64,000 bases of DNA from Flavobacterium soyae (GCF_021245985.1 NZ_JAJQXA010000009.1:166679-230678); one strand, 5' to 3'; shown: positions 42,064-50,943, counted from the first letter of the stretch. Program-made: numbers and translations. The notes: generated from the letters alone by a model not told the origin.

Positions 42064-42960
42064 TTAGATTTTTTTGACACTTATTGGCTCTTTTTGAGTG
42101 TCTAACCAAACTCTATGATTTGTCTTAAAGAGCTTGAACAACGGAATTCCATATGATACAGTTATGAATGTTCGTTCTTGATTTTGTGGCACTTTTCCAT
42201 AATCATAACCAATTCCTACTTGTATATCTAGTACTGATAAAGATAATGTTGGAGCAAATACGTTTTTTTGATTTTCTCCTGTAGTTGCTTGATACAAAAC
42301 ACCTAAATAAACACCTAATGTATTTGAGAAAGAGTCGTCGATAATTATTCCGTTACTATCTCTCGTAACTTCGGAACGTCCACCACAAATTCCAATTCCA
42401 AAACCAAAAGATGAAAAAAGAGAAATACTGCCTTTAGTATCACTTATTAAATTTCCACTTGAGTCATATTCTGGTTTAGTTATATCAAAACGTGCTACGG
42501 GTATAGTGAAGTTAGTATTAACAATTGTTCTTTTATAGGTGGCAACGGTACTTTTCATTAATAAATCTTCTGCAATTAATCTTTGAGAGGTATTAAAGTT
42601 CTTTCGTGCCGTATTTCCAACATATTTAGGATTACTTAATAATGTTACCATTTCAGAATCCGATAGTATTGGTTCTACAATTTTAGTTGATTCTTTTCCT
42701 GCGAGAGATTCCCAAATTATAGCATCAACTCCAGCGGCAACTCCTTTTAAAGGTGAATTTATTATTCCATCGTCAGGAATAGTAATATCAATTACTGCAG
42801 TTGCATTTGCGGGCTTAATATGCAGTATTGCATTTGGAGTTCCTTGTCCAATAACTTTTGTTTCTGTTAGCGATGTAATTTCAGGAATGGCTTGCGACCA
42901 TATTAGAGAAGATGTTAAAGTAAAGAACGAAATTAATAAAAAGCGTAAAGTTGTTTTCAT
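42064..42960 (-). CDS. Secreted protein, possibly outer-membrane associated, unknown function
   Basis: The 298 residues have a signal peptide (FLLISFFTLTSSLIWSQ). A mixed domain follows (VIDITIPDDGIINSPLKGVA), then a C-terminal half with alternating strands (VYLGVLYQATTGENQKNVFA, SLSVLDIQVGIGYDYG, ITVSYGIPLFKLF) resembling a small barrel or beta-sandwich. No family is recognised. Upstream lies a GTATAAATACG word and the duplicated lytTR tail, the same arrangement as at the 45 kb operon. Confidence 0.6.
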   Translation of the reverse strand: MKTTLRFLLISFFTLTSSLIWSQAIPEITSLTETKVIGQGTPNAILHIKPANATAVIDITIPDDGIINSPLKGVAAGVDAIIWESLAGKESTKIVEPILSDSEMVTLLSNPKYVGNTARKNFNTSQRLIAEDLLMKSTVATYKRTIVNTNFTIPVARFDITKPEYDSSGNLISDTKGSISLFSSFGFGIGICGGRSEVTRDSNGIIIDDSFSNTLGVYLGVLYQATTGENQKNVFAPTLSLSVLDIQVGIGYDYGKVPQNQERTFITVSYGIPLFKLFKTNHRVWLDTQKEPISVKKI

Positions 42961-43014
42961 AATTAGTAGTTTTTTGATAGTTTATGGGTTAATTAGATTT
43001 TTTAACATTTGTTT

Positions 43015-43232
43015 AAACAAGATTACCACAATTTGAAAAAACAACACCGCGTATTTATACGGTATTTTATTACTAAAAAAAAACAAAAAAACACTCAACT
43101 AATTTAAGTTGAGTGTTTTGTAAAATCTGTTAAACAAAAAAGATTATTTCAAAAAACTATCTAATAAAATCTAATATTCCCTTTCAACAGGAATAATTTT
43201 CCCATTAGACACCGTAAGATTTTTAAACCGTA
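43015..43232 (-). repeat. Diverged duplicate of the lytTR 3' end and downstream sequence
   Basis: This segment aligns along its length with 45680-45885. The coding tail at 43144-43228 would encode NLTVSNGKIIPVEREY, stop, ILLDSFLK, next to NLTMSNGEIIPVGRKYQILL in the intact gene. The following non-coding part shares ATTACCACA, CGTATTTATACGGTATTTTA and a TAA-rich stretch. The copy is truncated at the junction with the GH19 gene. A terminator hairpin lies inside it. Confidence 0.75.
43087..43119 (-). terminator. Terminator inside the duplicated segment
   Basis: AAACACTCAACT and AGTTGAGTGTTT form a stem with a short loop. Runs of A lie to its left and T to its right on the plus strand, so it could work in both directions. 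It lies about 100 bases past the stop of the GH19-type gene. Confidence 0.7.
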
Positions 43233-43819
43233 TGGCTAATTGCAGAGTAATATTTTAAGGCATGATCTTTTATTAAATCCCATTTGTCAGTACCATTAAT
43301 TATTTTTCGCGCATTTTTCCAGTCTTCAGTTGTTGGGTTGAAAAAAGTAGAAAGTTTTGCTCCGGTAAACCAGCCTTCTGTCATTCCCAAAAACATAATT
43401 TTGGTAGCATTGGAGGGTTTCATAACACCAGCAGCATTGTGTAAAAAATCCTGTCCTAGTTTTTTTCCGGCTTTATCATAATTTTCATACCAGGTAAGCT
43501 GTACAAAACCACGTCCATAAAATATTTCTGTAGTATCCGTATATGGGATTCTTTTTCCGTTTTTACCTTTTGCCATTTTTAATCTGGTTCCATATGGGCG
43601 GTCTTTCCCTTTTCCCCATTCTTCAATAGGCTGCATGGTGCGTCCCGTTTCATGATGTGCAGTGGCCAGCATGTAAGCCAGCCAGCGATCGTCATTTTTG
43701 GCATAGTTAGCCTCCCATTCCTCTAAAATGGTATTTAATCCATTTACTTGTTTTGTGTTCATGCTGCCGCCAAAAAGACGGAGCTTTACCTGGTCGAAGA
43801 AAAATTTTTTGTTTATCAT
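43223..43819 (-). CDS. GH19/lysozyme-like muramidase or chitinase
   Basis: The 198 residues show the GH19-like fold used by many phage-type lysozymes: LAYMLATAHHETGRTMQPIE with the catalytic glutamate in HHETG, and FYGRGFVQLTWYENYDKAGK typical of the family. There is no signal peptide or transmembrane helix. No holin, spanin or phage gene is nearby. It is the last gene of a run with two proteins of unknown function, and its stop lies in the edge of the lytTR duplicate. It could be a cell-wall remodelling enzyme or an effector, but neither can be decided. Confidence 0.75.
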   Translation of the reverse strand: MINKKFFFDQVKLRLFGGSMNTKQVNGLNTILEEWEANYAKNDDRWLAYMLATAHHETGRTMQPIEEWGKGKDRPYGTRLKMAKGKNGKRIPYTDTTEIFYGRGFVQLTWYENYDKAGKKLGQDFLHNAAGVMKPSNATKIMFLGMTEGWFTGAKLSTFFNPTTEDWKNARKIINGTDKWDLIKDHALKYYSAISHTV

Positions 43820-43985
43820 GATCGTTAGTTATTAATTAATTTATACTTCTGGCTGACATTTTTAGCAGCATTTATAAATTCTAAACCAGGGATGATAAAC
43901 CGAAGCTGATTAACAGCAAAAACTATACTTTTATATGAGGTCGTAAACAGGCGTTTATGTTGGTTTGTTTTCCCGTGTTTTTTTA

Positions 43986-45203
43986 TTATTCCGTTTTTAA
44001 TGAAGATTTCCCAAAACCGTAGTTTATCCCAAATAGGGTAAAAAGATTGTTTTCCTGCCCGAAATTTTTACCGTAGGTACCTGTAAAATAGAGATTATCG
44101 TTTAGTTTGTATTCCAGAACACCAACTGTTCTTTCACTATTCAATGCACTGTTTCCTGAATATTCCCTTTTTAAATATTCGATTGAAATCGAAAAATCTT
44201 TAACGGTATATTCTGCTTTGAATCCATAATCAAAAGCTTTGTTCTTTTTAAACTCATCGAGGGTGTTTTCGACAAGGGCGTTATCTCTTATAAACCTTAA
44301 AGTTCCTAATATTGAAAGGTTGTCCTCTAATTTTTCTTTATCTATGCTAAAAGCATTTAATGAAGCATTGAACCAGAAACCGCTTCTGTTGAACCGGTTG
44401 TTTTCATATTTATTTCCAGGAATAGCTTCTGAATATGCAAAGGCACCATCCAGCTGGAATAAAGGAAGTTCTTTTAGTGATTTCATGTTTTTTTGAACAT
44501 CCTCGTCTGCGTCCAGTTTTTTTTCCATTTCTTCGGGTGAAGCCTCAATCAGGTTGTCAATTTGGGTTTGTATTGAATCGATTTTAGATATAATTACAGC
44601 CTTTTTGTCCTGGTCTGGTTCATTATTTAAATCATTTCTGTATCTAGTACGCAGCCCTAATAGTTTTTTCTTTTCGACATTGTTGCTTTTGATCTCTTTT
44701 ATTTTTTCGGTAATATTTTTTAGGGATTGCTGTAATTTTTCGTTTTGTGCTGCTGTTCGATATGTGAATAAGTTAGTGCGGACACCAAATGAAATATAAT
44801 TAGTGTTCTTAATTAAACTTCCGGAAGTTGAATCACTAAATACAGAAGCCATCGAAATGCTCATTTTTCTCAGGATTCCGCTAAAATCAGAAGTTTCTTT
44901 GTTTTCGGTATTAATACTAAGATATTGATAAACACTTGCGTTGTCTGATTTTGTGTACCAATAAGGTGAAATTTCCATTGCGAAATTCTTTGGTATAACC
45001 GTTCCGCTGCTGGTTAAACTAAGCAGGCTTACTGCCAAAGCTTTTGGGTTGACCGGGCGCTCAATAGAAGTTGGCGCTATATCAAGAATTTGAAAACCAG
45101 GAGAATTAGGCGTCTTTAAGTCTTCAATACTAATTTCTTTCTGAGCACTTACATTTGATGTGATAAAGAAAATAAAAACAATTAATTGAATACAATTTTT
45201 CAT
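43986..45203 (-). CDS. Secreted protein with coiled coil and barrel-like C-terminus
   Basis: The 405 residues have a signal peptide (IQLIVFIFFITSNVSA). A long coiled coil covers about 150-240 (NITEKIKEIKSNNVEKKKLL, KAVIISKIDSIQTQIDNLIE). A C-terminal half of amphipathic strands follows (FRFIRDNALVEN, KAEYTVKDFSISIEYLKREY, LYFTGTYGKNFG). The final residues IFGLFTLFGINYGFG-like pattern ends in aromatic strands, so an outer-membrane barrel is plausible. It lies two bases after the small protein at 45.2-45.6 kb, so the two are clearly in one operon. No family is recognised. Confidence 0.6.
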   Translation of the reverse strand: MKNCIQLIVFIFFITSNVSAQKEISIEDLKTPNSPGFQILDIAPTSIERPVNPKALAVSLLSLTSSGTVIPKNFAMEISPYWYTKSDNASVYQYLSINTENKETSDFSGILRKMSISMASVFSDSTSGSLIKNTNYISFGVRTNLFTYRTAAQNEKLQQSLKNITEKIKEIKSNNVEKKKLLGLRTRYRNDLNNEPDQDKKAVIISKIDSIQTQIDNLIEASPEEMEKKLDADEDVQKNMKSLKELPLFQLDGAFAYSEAIPGNKYENNRFNRSGFWFNASLNAFSIDKEKLEDNLSILGTLRFIRDNALVENTLDEFKKNKAFDYGFKAEYTVKDFSISIEYLKREYSGNSALNSERTVGVLEYKLNDNLYFTGTYGKNFGQENNLFTLFGINYGFGKSSLKTE

Positions 45204-45205
45204 GC

Positions 45206-45613
45206 TTAAAGAGTTATGTCAATAAATTTCTCAGCTCCAATCGTTTTTCCAGATGCACTTTTATGTTTGTCTGCCGGAAGACAGAGAAAAGGCTGCTGCT
45301 GTTCTTTTTTTCCTCCTTCCAGATAATATTTAATTTGTAAATTTTTGTAACAGGCAGGCCAGTCATCTTTTGGAATATGGTCCAAATAAATGTCAGTATC
45401 AATTTCGATAGATTTTCCAACTAAGTCCTTAGCTGTACCTAATAATGTTCTGGGGATAATACCAGTAGCATTTGGAGAATTTGCAATGATAATATAACTT
45501 CCATCAGTTAAATATTTGGTTACTTCAGTTTCAGCAATTCCAGCTGTTGATACTGTAACTGTAATAAAGATTGGATTGTCATTATTTTCTACTTGGTAAA
45601 TTTCAGATTTCAT
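45206..45613 (-). CDS. Unknown 135-residue protein, first gene of the GH19 operon
   Basis: The sequence begins MKSEIYQVENNDNPIFITVT, has no signal peptide or membrane segment, and looks like a small beta-rich soluble domain (FITVTVSTAGIAETEVTKYL, KSIEIDTDIYLDHIPKDDWP). The next gene starts two bases after its stop. An upstream segment includes CGTATTTACACGG, shared with the duplicate at 43.0 kb. I recognise no family. Confidence 0.6.
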   Translation of the reverse strand: MKSEIYQVENNDNPIFITVTVSTAGIAETEVTKYLTDGSYIIIANSPNATGIIPRTLLGTAKDLVGKSIEIDTDIYLDHIPKDDWPACYKNLQIKYYLEGGKKEQQQPFLCLPADKHKSASGKTIGAEKFIDITL

Positions 45614-45792
45614 AGTTAATACTTTTTAATGGAACTTAATTTTCGATTTACGAGGAATAATCTTTCTGTTTTTGTTTAAGCTAAATTACCACATTTTCAA
45701 AAACATCTGGTACGTATTTACACGGTATTTTATTACAAAAATAAGTCTCAACTAATTTAATTTGAGGTTCTTGTAAGCTTTGTTCAATAAAA

Positions 45793-46503
45793 CTACTTCA
45801 GAAAACTATCTAGTAAAATCTGGTATTTCCTTCCAACGGGAATAATTTCGCCATTAGACATAGTGAGGTTTTTAAACGTAACTGAGGAGATTTTGTTTAC
45901 GTTTACAATATAAGAGCGATGCACCTGCACAAAATTTGAGCTGTCAATTTCTGAAGCGATGCTTGAGAGCGAACCATAAACAATATGCGGCAAATTAAGT
46001 TTTGCGGAGTAAAGTTTCATGTAGTTGCCAAGGCTTTCGATATAAATAATATCACAGAGCGGCATATCGATTGTCTGTCCGTTTAAGCGGTAAGTGAGTA
46101 CTTTTGTTCTGGTGTTATTTTCTTTTTTCAGGCTGTTACCGGAAAAATAAGTTTTAGCTTTTTCAATCGCTTTGGTGAATTTTTCAGGCGAAATAGGTTT
46201 TAGTAAATAATCGATAGCATCGTTTTGGTAAGCCGAAAGCGCAAAATCAGAATAAGCAGTGGTAACAATCGTGAGCGGTCGGTTGGGCTGGAGTTCCATT
46301 AATTCGACACCAGAAATTACAGGCATATTAATGTCCAGAAAAATAATATCATATTGGTTGGCATTAAGCAGTTTTAATGCTTCCATACCGCTAAAAGCAC
46401 TGCCGGAATGTTCCAGTTCGTCAAACTTTGAAATATGTGAGGCAAGCGCCTTATGCGCCGGCGATTCATCGTCGATTATAAGACAACGGTAGGTAAGTGC
46501 CAT
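45793..46503 (-). CDS. LytTR-family response regulator
   Basis: The 236 residues have an N-terminal receiver domain with D11/D12 and the phospho-acceptor D57 (YDIIFLDINMPVISG). A C-terminal LytTR DNA-binding domain covers about 135-236 (TYRLNGQTIDMPLCDIIYIE, FVQVHRSYIVNVNKI). It overlaps the histidine kinase gene by 28 bases, so they are translationally coupled. LytTR regulators bind tandem direct repeats; a candidate pair lies upstream of the kinase. The 3' end is duplicated at 43.1 kb. Confidence 0.93.
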   Translation of the reverse strand: MALTYRCLIIDDESPAHKALASHISKFDELEHSGSAFSGMEALKLLNANQYDIIFLDINMPVISGVELMELQPNRPLTIVTTAYSDFALSAYQNDAIDYLLKPISPEKFTKAIEKAKTYFSGNSLKKENNTRTKVLTYRLNGQTIDMPLCDIIYIESLGNYMKLYSAKLNLPHIVYGSLSSIASEIDSSNFVQVHRSYIVNVNKISSVTFKNLTMSNGEIIPVGRKYQILLDSFLK

Positions 46504-47474
46504 ATACTTAATTTTACAACAAACATATTTTTCTCTTTTTCACAGCTTAAATCATGCTTTAAACCATGAACTTCCAAACGTCTTTTTAAATTTTCAATTC
46601 CAATTCTTGTACCCGAAAGCCGTGATCCGGATTCGAGATAATTGTTTTTTATGGTAAAAGTCAAATTTCGTGATTTTACTTTTAAATCTAATGAAATAAA
46701 AGGCATTGAAGTTTCGGCAGAAAATTTAACTGCATTTTCTACCAAAGGCAAAAAGAACAAAGGCGGAATCTCGATTTCGTCAAAAGCACCTTCAAAATTC
46801 TGCGTAATGTTTAAACGATCATTCCTAAAAGAATAATATTCAATGTATTTTTTAACGAAAGCAATTTCTTCTTCAACTAAAACATAATCTTTTTTAGTGG
46901 CTTCGATTTGGTAACGCAGCATATCTGAAAGATTTAGGATTCTGTCCGGAACTTTATCTGGTTCTGTTAGCGCTTCTCCGTAAAGATTATTCATGGCATT
47001 CAATAAAAAATGAGGGTTCAGCTGTTGTTTTAAAAATGAAAGTTCAGACTTGAAATTCATAATATCCTTATCAGTATCCATAATTTTTTTAGTAATAACT
47101 ACATGGATAAAATAAAAAAACATTCCGTTTATAATCAGCGATAATATCTGGAGGGTTTTAAAGTTTCCTAAACCTACCAGAGGAAAAAACCAATTCATAA
47201 AAAAATAAAAAGCTGTCCAGTAAATGGCAAAAAGCATAAAGAAAGTTTTTATCTTTTTTTTAAATAGAAAACACTTAATGATACACAGGTTAAAAATGGT
47301 AATCCATATAATGCAGGGAAAATATCCAACAGATATTTTACTGAGCATATAATACAAATCGTGGCCGTCTAATCGTACTTCGTCATATACACAGGCAAAA
47401 ATTACCACAAATATAAAGCTGTGTACGATGAGGTTTCTAAGGAAAAAGTTCTGATAAATTTTAAGAATCGTCAT
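46476..47474 (-). CDS. LytS-type sensor histidine kinase
   Basis: The 332 residues have four to five N-terminal membrane helices to about residue 130. A His_kinase domain follows with H155 in LKQQLNPHFLLNAMNNLYGE, and an ATPase domain with LVENAVKFSAE and GIENLKRRL. The short membrane part gives no clue to its stimulus. It is the first gene of the two-component pair, with the start near a leaderless-type -7 box (TAATTTTG, 47480-47487). It diverges from an outer-membrane gene across a region with a pair of direct repeats. Confidence 0.92.
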   Translation of the reverse strand: MTILKIYQNFFLRNLIVHSFIFVVIFACVYDEVRLDGHDLYYMLSKISVGYFPCIIWITIFNLCIIKCFLFKKKIKTFFMLFAIYWTAFYFFMNWFFPLVGLGNFKTLQILSLIINGMFFYFIHVVITKKIMDTDKDIMNFKSELSFLKQQLNPHFLLNAMNNLYGEALTEPDKVPDRILNLSDMLRYQIEATKKDYVLVEEEIAFVKKYIEYYSFRNDRLNITQNFEGAFDEIEIPPLFFLPLVENAVKFSAETSMPFISLDLKVKSRNLTFTIKNNYLESGSRLSGTRIGIENLKRRLEVHGLKHDLSCEKEKNMFVVKLSIWHLPTVVL

Positions 47475-47479
47475 AACGG

Positions 47480-47487
47480 CAAAATTA
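47480..47487 (-). promoter_or_regulatory. Candidate -7 box directly before the histidine kinase
   Basis: TAATTTTG on the minus strand matches TAnnTTTG exactly. Only five bases separate it from the ATG, so the start of transcription would fall on or next to the start codon, giving a leaderless message. No TTG lies at the expected -33 distance. Confidence 0.5.
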
Positions 47488-47535
47488 GTCTAATATTATA
47501 GTTTATAGCTATTTGCGGCCGATAAATTATACAAA

Positions 47536-47571
47536 CGCCATTCGTATAAATGATACGCCACTGGTATAAAT
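47536..47571. promoter_or_regulatory. Tandem direct repeat, candidate LytTR binding site
   Basis: CGCCATTCGTATAAAT and CGCCACTGGTATAAAT are two 16-bp direct repeats, 13 of 16 identical, with 20-bp periodicity (two helix turns). LytTR proteins usually bind two short direct repeats about 21-22 bp apart. The pair lies between the histidine kinase gene (-) and a beta-barrel gene (+), so either or both could be targets. Confidence 0.5.
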
Positions 47572-47658
47572 ATCCTATTATAATAGGAATCGCTCCATTA
47601 CTTTTGAACCCGAATTTCAATTATTATCCAAAACAAAAGTTTATATAATCCAAAGTTT

Positions 47659-48648
47659 ATGAAATCACGAATCATTTCAGTTTTAATTGTATTTACATCT
47701 TTGCAGGCTGCGGCGCAGGAAAAAGAACCGGGGATGAAAACCCTTGGTAAAGCACTGGTAGATAAATTTCCAACGACAAGAACTTTTGATGTGCAGTATG
47801 AGCAGTTAGGACCGTCAAATTATGATTCGGATTTAATGGGGAATAATTTTGAAAGAGGCCGAATTGAAAGCCATAATCGATTTAAAGCGGCCTTTAATAT
47901 GCCTTTTTATGCTTCAAAATCTAAAAGGTTTGTATTGACGACTTCGCTTCGTTATAAATTTGAAAGTTATGAATTTGGCAATATTTATAACTATAATAGC
48001 ACTGAAACTTATACGAAAGAGCGTCAGGAATTTCATTATTGGGCTGGGGCTTTGAGTGCCACTTATATGTCGTCGCTTTTTAAAAAGCCTGTTATATATA
48101 ACGCAACAGCAATTGTTGATGGAAATAAAGATGATTTTCAGCGTATAAAAGGTTTTGTTTCGGCTGCTATTGTGCTTAAGCGAGCGCAGAATACAACAAT
48201 TACGGCCGGAGCCCTGGTTTTGCTGGATCCGTCGTCAATTGTGCCGGTAACACCGCTTTTTACACTGAATCATAAATTTAAAAATTCTAAATGTGATATG
48301 GATTTTATTTTGCCGCAGCGCCTTTTGTTTAGAAGGGAATTATTAGAAAATGGAAGAATTTCGCTGGGAACTGAACTGAATACTGAAAGTTTTTACTTAA
48401 ATTTAAATACCTCAAATTTAAAAGGCATTTATGAACTCAATCAGTTAGAGTTAAAATCCGGAATTACCTACGAATACTGTTTTACACCCAAAATAATTGG
48501 ATTTGTAAAAGGTGGTATCAATAATGTTTTAAGTACCCGTATTACCGAAAAAGGAGAACGTACGAATCGATATGTGTACGATCAGAAGGAAGACCCGCAG
48601 GGATATTTTAAAATTGGAATCTCTTATAATCTTTTTCAACGAAATTAA
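47659..48648 (+). CDS. Outer-membrane beta-barrel protein (DUF6268-like)
   Basis: The 329 residues have a signal peptide (IISVLIVFTSLQAAA). Repeated barrel-like strands follow, with TFDVQYEQLGPSNYDSDLM, HNRFKAAFNMPFYASKSKRF, DFILPQRLLFRREL and the last strand YFKIGISYNLFQRN. This pattern of about 12 strands fits the DUF6268 barrels. The function is unknown. It is divergent from the LytTR system and could be one of its targets, as the direct repeats lie in the shared promoter region. Confidence 0.72.
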   Translation: MKSRIISVLIVFTSLQAAAQEKEPGMKTLGKALVDKFPTTRTFDVQYEQLGPSNYDSDLMGNNFERGRIESHNRFKAAFNMPFYASKSKRFVLTTSLRYKFESYEFGNIYNYNSTETYTKERQEFHYWAGALSATYMSSLFKKPVIYNATAIVDGNKDDFQRIKGFVSAAIVLKRAQNTTITAGALVLLDPSSIVPVTPLFTLNHKFKNSKCDMDFILPQRLLFRRELLENGRISLGTELNTESFYLNLNTSNLKGIYELNQLELKSGITYEYCFTPKIIGFVKGGINNVLSTRITEKGERTNRYVYDQKEDPQGYFKIGISYNLFQRN

Positions 48649-48678
48649 TTCAGCAGTTTAAAAGTTAAATAAAAAGTT

Positions 48679-48891
48679 ATGGTTGTTGAAATTTTTAAAA
48701 CAAACGTCTGTAAAGAATCAGATAAAAATTATATCATTGCCGTTATCCAGGCTCAGTTCCCGGATTATAAAATCAATTTTGATCTCGAAGACTGTGACAA
48801 AATATTACGCGTTGAAGGAGTTGAACTTCAGTGTGATAATATAATAGATTATGTAAACTGTCTTGGTTACACCTGTATCCGTTTAGATTAA
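48679..48891 (+). CDS. Small ferredoxin-like-fold protein (HMA-like)
   Basis: The 70 residues (MVVEIFKTNVCKESDKNYII) have the beta-alpha-beta pattern of small metal-binding-like domains, with cysteines in NVCKESD, EDCDK, LQCDN and YVNCLGYTC. There is no CxxC of a canonical HMA domain. Proteins of this size and pattern recur in Bacteroidota and are often annotated as hypothetical. It lies 30 bases after the barrel gene, so co-transcription is possible. Confidence 0.55.
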   Translation: MVVEIFKTNVCKESDKNYIIAVIQAQFPDYKINFDLEDCDKILRVEGVELQCDNIIDYVNCLGYTCIRLD

Positions 48892-49115
48892 CATTTTATT
48901 AAATAAAACAGGTAGAAATACGCAGCTGAATATATCAGTTTATAAATAGTTTTGTGTAATAATTTATTTCTAAAAATTAAACAAATAAGATGATAAGTTT
49001 CATACTTTCGGTTTTCGTTTTTCTTTTAAAACAGTTTTGTTAGAATAACTGTTTGGTTTACTGTTAATACTTTTTCAACATGAGACAGTTAATTCTGTTT
49101 TTGGGCATTATTTTC

Positions 49116-49123
49116 TACATTTG
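49116..49123 (+). promoter_or_regulatory. -7 box of the SulP gene
   Basis: TACATTTG matches TAnnTTTG exactly and ends six bases before the ATG at 49130. The transcript would start at or just before the start codon. No TTG is found at the usual -33 distance, but a TTTTTG lies 12 bases upstream. Confidence 0.55.
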
Positions 49124-49129
49124 TGCCTT

Positions 49130-50659
49130 ATGAAAAAAGCTTTCCAACTCTTTGATTTTACCCAAAAGGTCAATTATAAAAATGAAATTTTAGCCGGATT
49201 TACTGTCGCCATGACGATGATTCCGGAATCTTTGTCTTTTGCTATTTTGGCTGGTTTTCCACCTTTGGTTGGATTATATGCCGCTTTTATTGCCGGATTA
49301 GTTACCGCAGTTTTTGGCGGAAGACCCGGAATGATTTCTGGTGGAGCAGGAGCAACGGTAATCGTTTTGATTGCCTTAATGAAATCGCACGGAATAGAAT
49401 ACGTGTTTGCAGCCGTCGCGCTTGGCGGTGTCGTACAAATTTGTATCGGACTTTTCAAACTCGGAAAATTTATTCGGTTAGTACCGCAGCCCGTAATGTT
49501 TGGTTTCGTAAACGGTTTGGCAGTCGTGATTTTTATGTCGCAGTTAGAGCAGTTTAAAACCATTGTAAACGGTCAGGTTTCCTGGCTTCAGGGAACACCT
49601 TTGTATATTATGCTGGGTTTGGTTGCGCTTACGGTTGCCATTGTTTTGGTTTTTCCTAAAATAACAAAAACAGTTCCGGCATCGTTGGTTGCTATAATGA
49701 TTGTTTTTGCTTTGGTAATTGTATTTAATATTGAAACTAAAACAGTCGAAGATATTGCATCGGTTCAAGGCGGATTTCCTCCATTTCATATTCCGAATAT
49801 TCCAATTTCTTTTGAAACTTTAAAAATAATCTTTCCCTATTCTGTAATTGTTGCGGCGGTTGGTTTGACCGAAGGTTTGCTTACGCTGAATTTAGTCGAC
49901 GAAATTACCGGAACCAGAGGCAACAGCAATCGAGAATGTATTGCACAGGGAAGCTCAAATATTTTAAATGGTTTTTTCTACGGAATGGGAGGCTGCCCAA
50001 TGATTGCGCAGACTTTAGTAAATCTGGGCGCAGGTTCAAGAGCAAGACTTTCAGGCATTATTGCCGCTTTGACAATTTTAATTATTATACTTTTTGGTGC
50101 GCCTGTAATTGGAAAATTACCAATGGCGGCTTTAGTCGGCGTTATGATGATGGTAGCGATTACTACTTTTGAATGGGCAAGTTTCAGGATTATCAACAAA
50201 ATGCCAAAACATGATATTTTCGTCGGAATTCTGGTTGCCTTAATTACAATTGTATTGCATAATCTGGCTTTGGCGGTTTTAATTGGCGTGATCATTTCGG
50301 CCTTAGTTTTTGCCTGGGAAAGTGCCAAAAGAATCCGTGCCAGACATTTTTTTGATGAAAATGGAGTAAAACATTATGAAATTTACGGGCCGTTATTCTT
50401 TGGTTCCATAACTGCTTTTTTAGAAAAGTTTGATGTGCGAAACGACCCAAATCATGTAATTATTGATTTTAAAGAAAGCCGTGTTTCTGACATGTCGGCA
50501 ATAGAAGCATTAAACAATCTGACCAAAAAATACAATCAGGAAAATAAAACCATAGAATTACAGCATTTAAGCCCGGACTGCAGACAATTACTTAAAAATG
50601 CCGACGCCGTTATTAATGTCAATGTAATTGAAGATCCTACGTACAAAGTAGTGTCTTAA
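49130..50659 (+). CDS. SulP family inorganic anion transporter
   Basis: The ATG at 49130 gives 509 residues (MKKAFQLFDFTQKVNYKNEI). A longer frame from a TTG three codons earlier only adds non-conserved residues. About ten or eleven membrane segments include AGFTVAMTMIPESLSFAILA, GGRPGMISGGAGATVIVLIA and NRECIAQGSSNILNGFFYG. A cytoplasmic STAS domain ends the protein (IIDFKESRVSDMSAIEALNN). SulP proteins carry sulfate, bicarbonate or similar anions; the exact substrate is not readable. A very short leader is likely. Confidence 0.93.
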   Translation: MKKAFQLFDFTQKVNYKNEILAGFTVAMTMIPESLSFAILAGFPPLVGLYAAFIAGLVTAVFGGRPGMISGGAGATVIVLIALMKSHGIEYVFAAVALGGVVQICIGLFKLGKFIRLVPQPVMFGFVNGLAVVIFMSQLEQFKTIVNGQVSWLQGTPLYIMLGLVALTVAIVLVFPKITKTVPASLVAIMIVFALVIVFNIETKTVEDIASVQGGFPPFHIPNIPISFETLKIIFPYSVIVAAVGLTEGLLTLNLVDEITGTRGNSNRECIAQGSSNILNGFFYGMGGCPMIAQTLVNLGAGSRARLSGIIAALTILIIILFGAPVIGKLPMAALVGVMMMVAITTFEWASFRIINKMPKHDIFVGILVALITIVLHNLALAVLIGVIISALVFAWESAKRIRARHFFDENGVKHYEIYGPLFFGSITAFLEKFDVRNDPNHVIIDFKESRVSDMSAIEALNNLTKKYNQENKTIELQHLSPDCRQLLKNADAVINVNVIEDPTYKVVS

Positions 50660-50715
50660 TAATGGTGAATTGTTAATTATTGATTGTTGAATTAATTTAT
50701 TCGTCCCAATTTTCT

Positions 50716-50800
50716 GTAGAGGCACACAGCAGTGCGTCTCACGCAATGTAACCACAATTTTTGATATACGTGATGTAGACGCACTGCTGTGCGTCTCTAC
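50716..50800. repeat. MITE-like inverted repeat, copy 1 (85 bp)
   Basis: Left arm GTAGAGGCACACAGCAGTGC, right arm GCACTGCTGTGCGTCTCTAC. The arms pair almost fully around an internal stretch ATCACGTATATCAAAAATTG-like. The flank AATTTTCT is shared with other copies. There is no ORF inside. Confidence 0.8.
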
Positions 50801-50868
50801 GGATATGCGTTGTGTTGATTTTTTTGTAATTATAGCAATTTATCCATTCCAATTTTCTGTAGAGGCGC

Positions 50869-50943
50869 ACAGCAGTGCGTCTCACGCAACGTAACCACAA
50901 TATTTGACATACGAGACCTAGACGCACTGCTGTGCGTCTCTAC
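50869..50943. repeat. MITE-like inverted repeat, copy 2 (75 bp)
   Basis: Same arms as copy 1 with single changes, same orientation. The gap between the copies holds about 70 bases of ordinary AT-rich sequence. Both copies lie between the SulP and AraC genes. Confidence 0.8.

Noticed and set aside
43223..43819. Prophage called from the GH19-type endolysin
   Set aside because: No integrase, capsid, tail, holin or spanin genes are nearby; the neighbours are a two-component system and secreted proteins.
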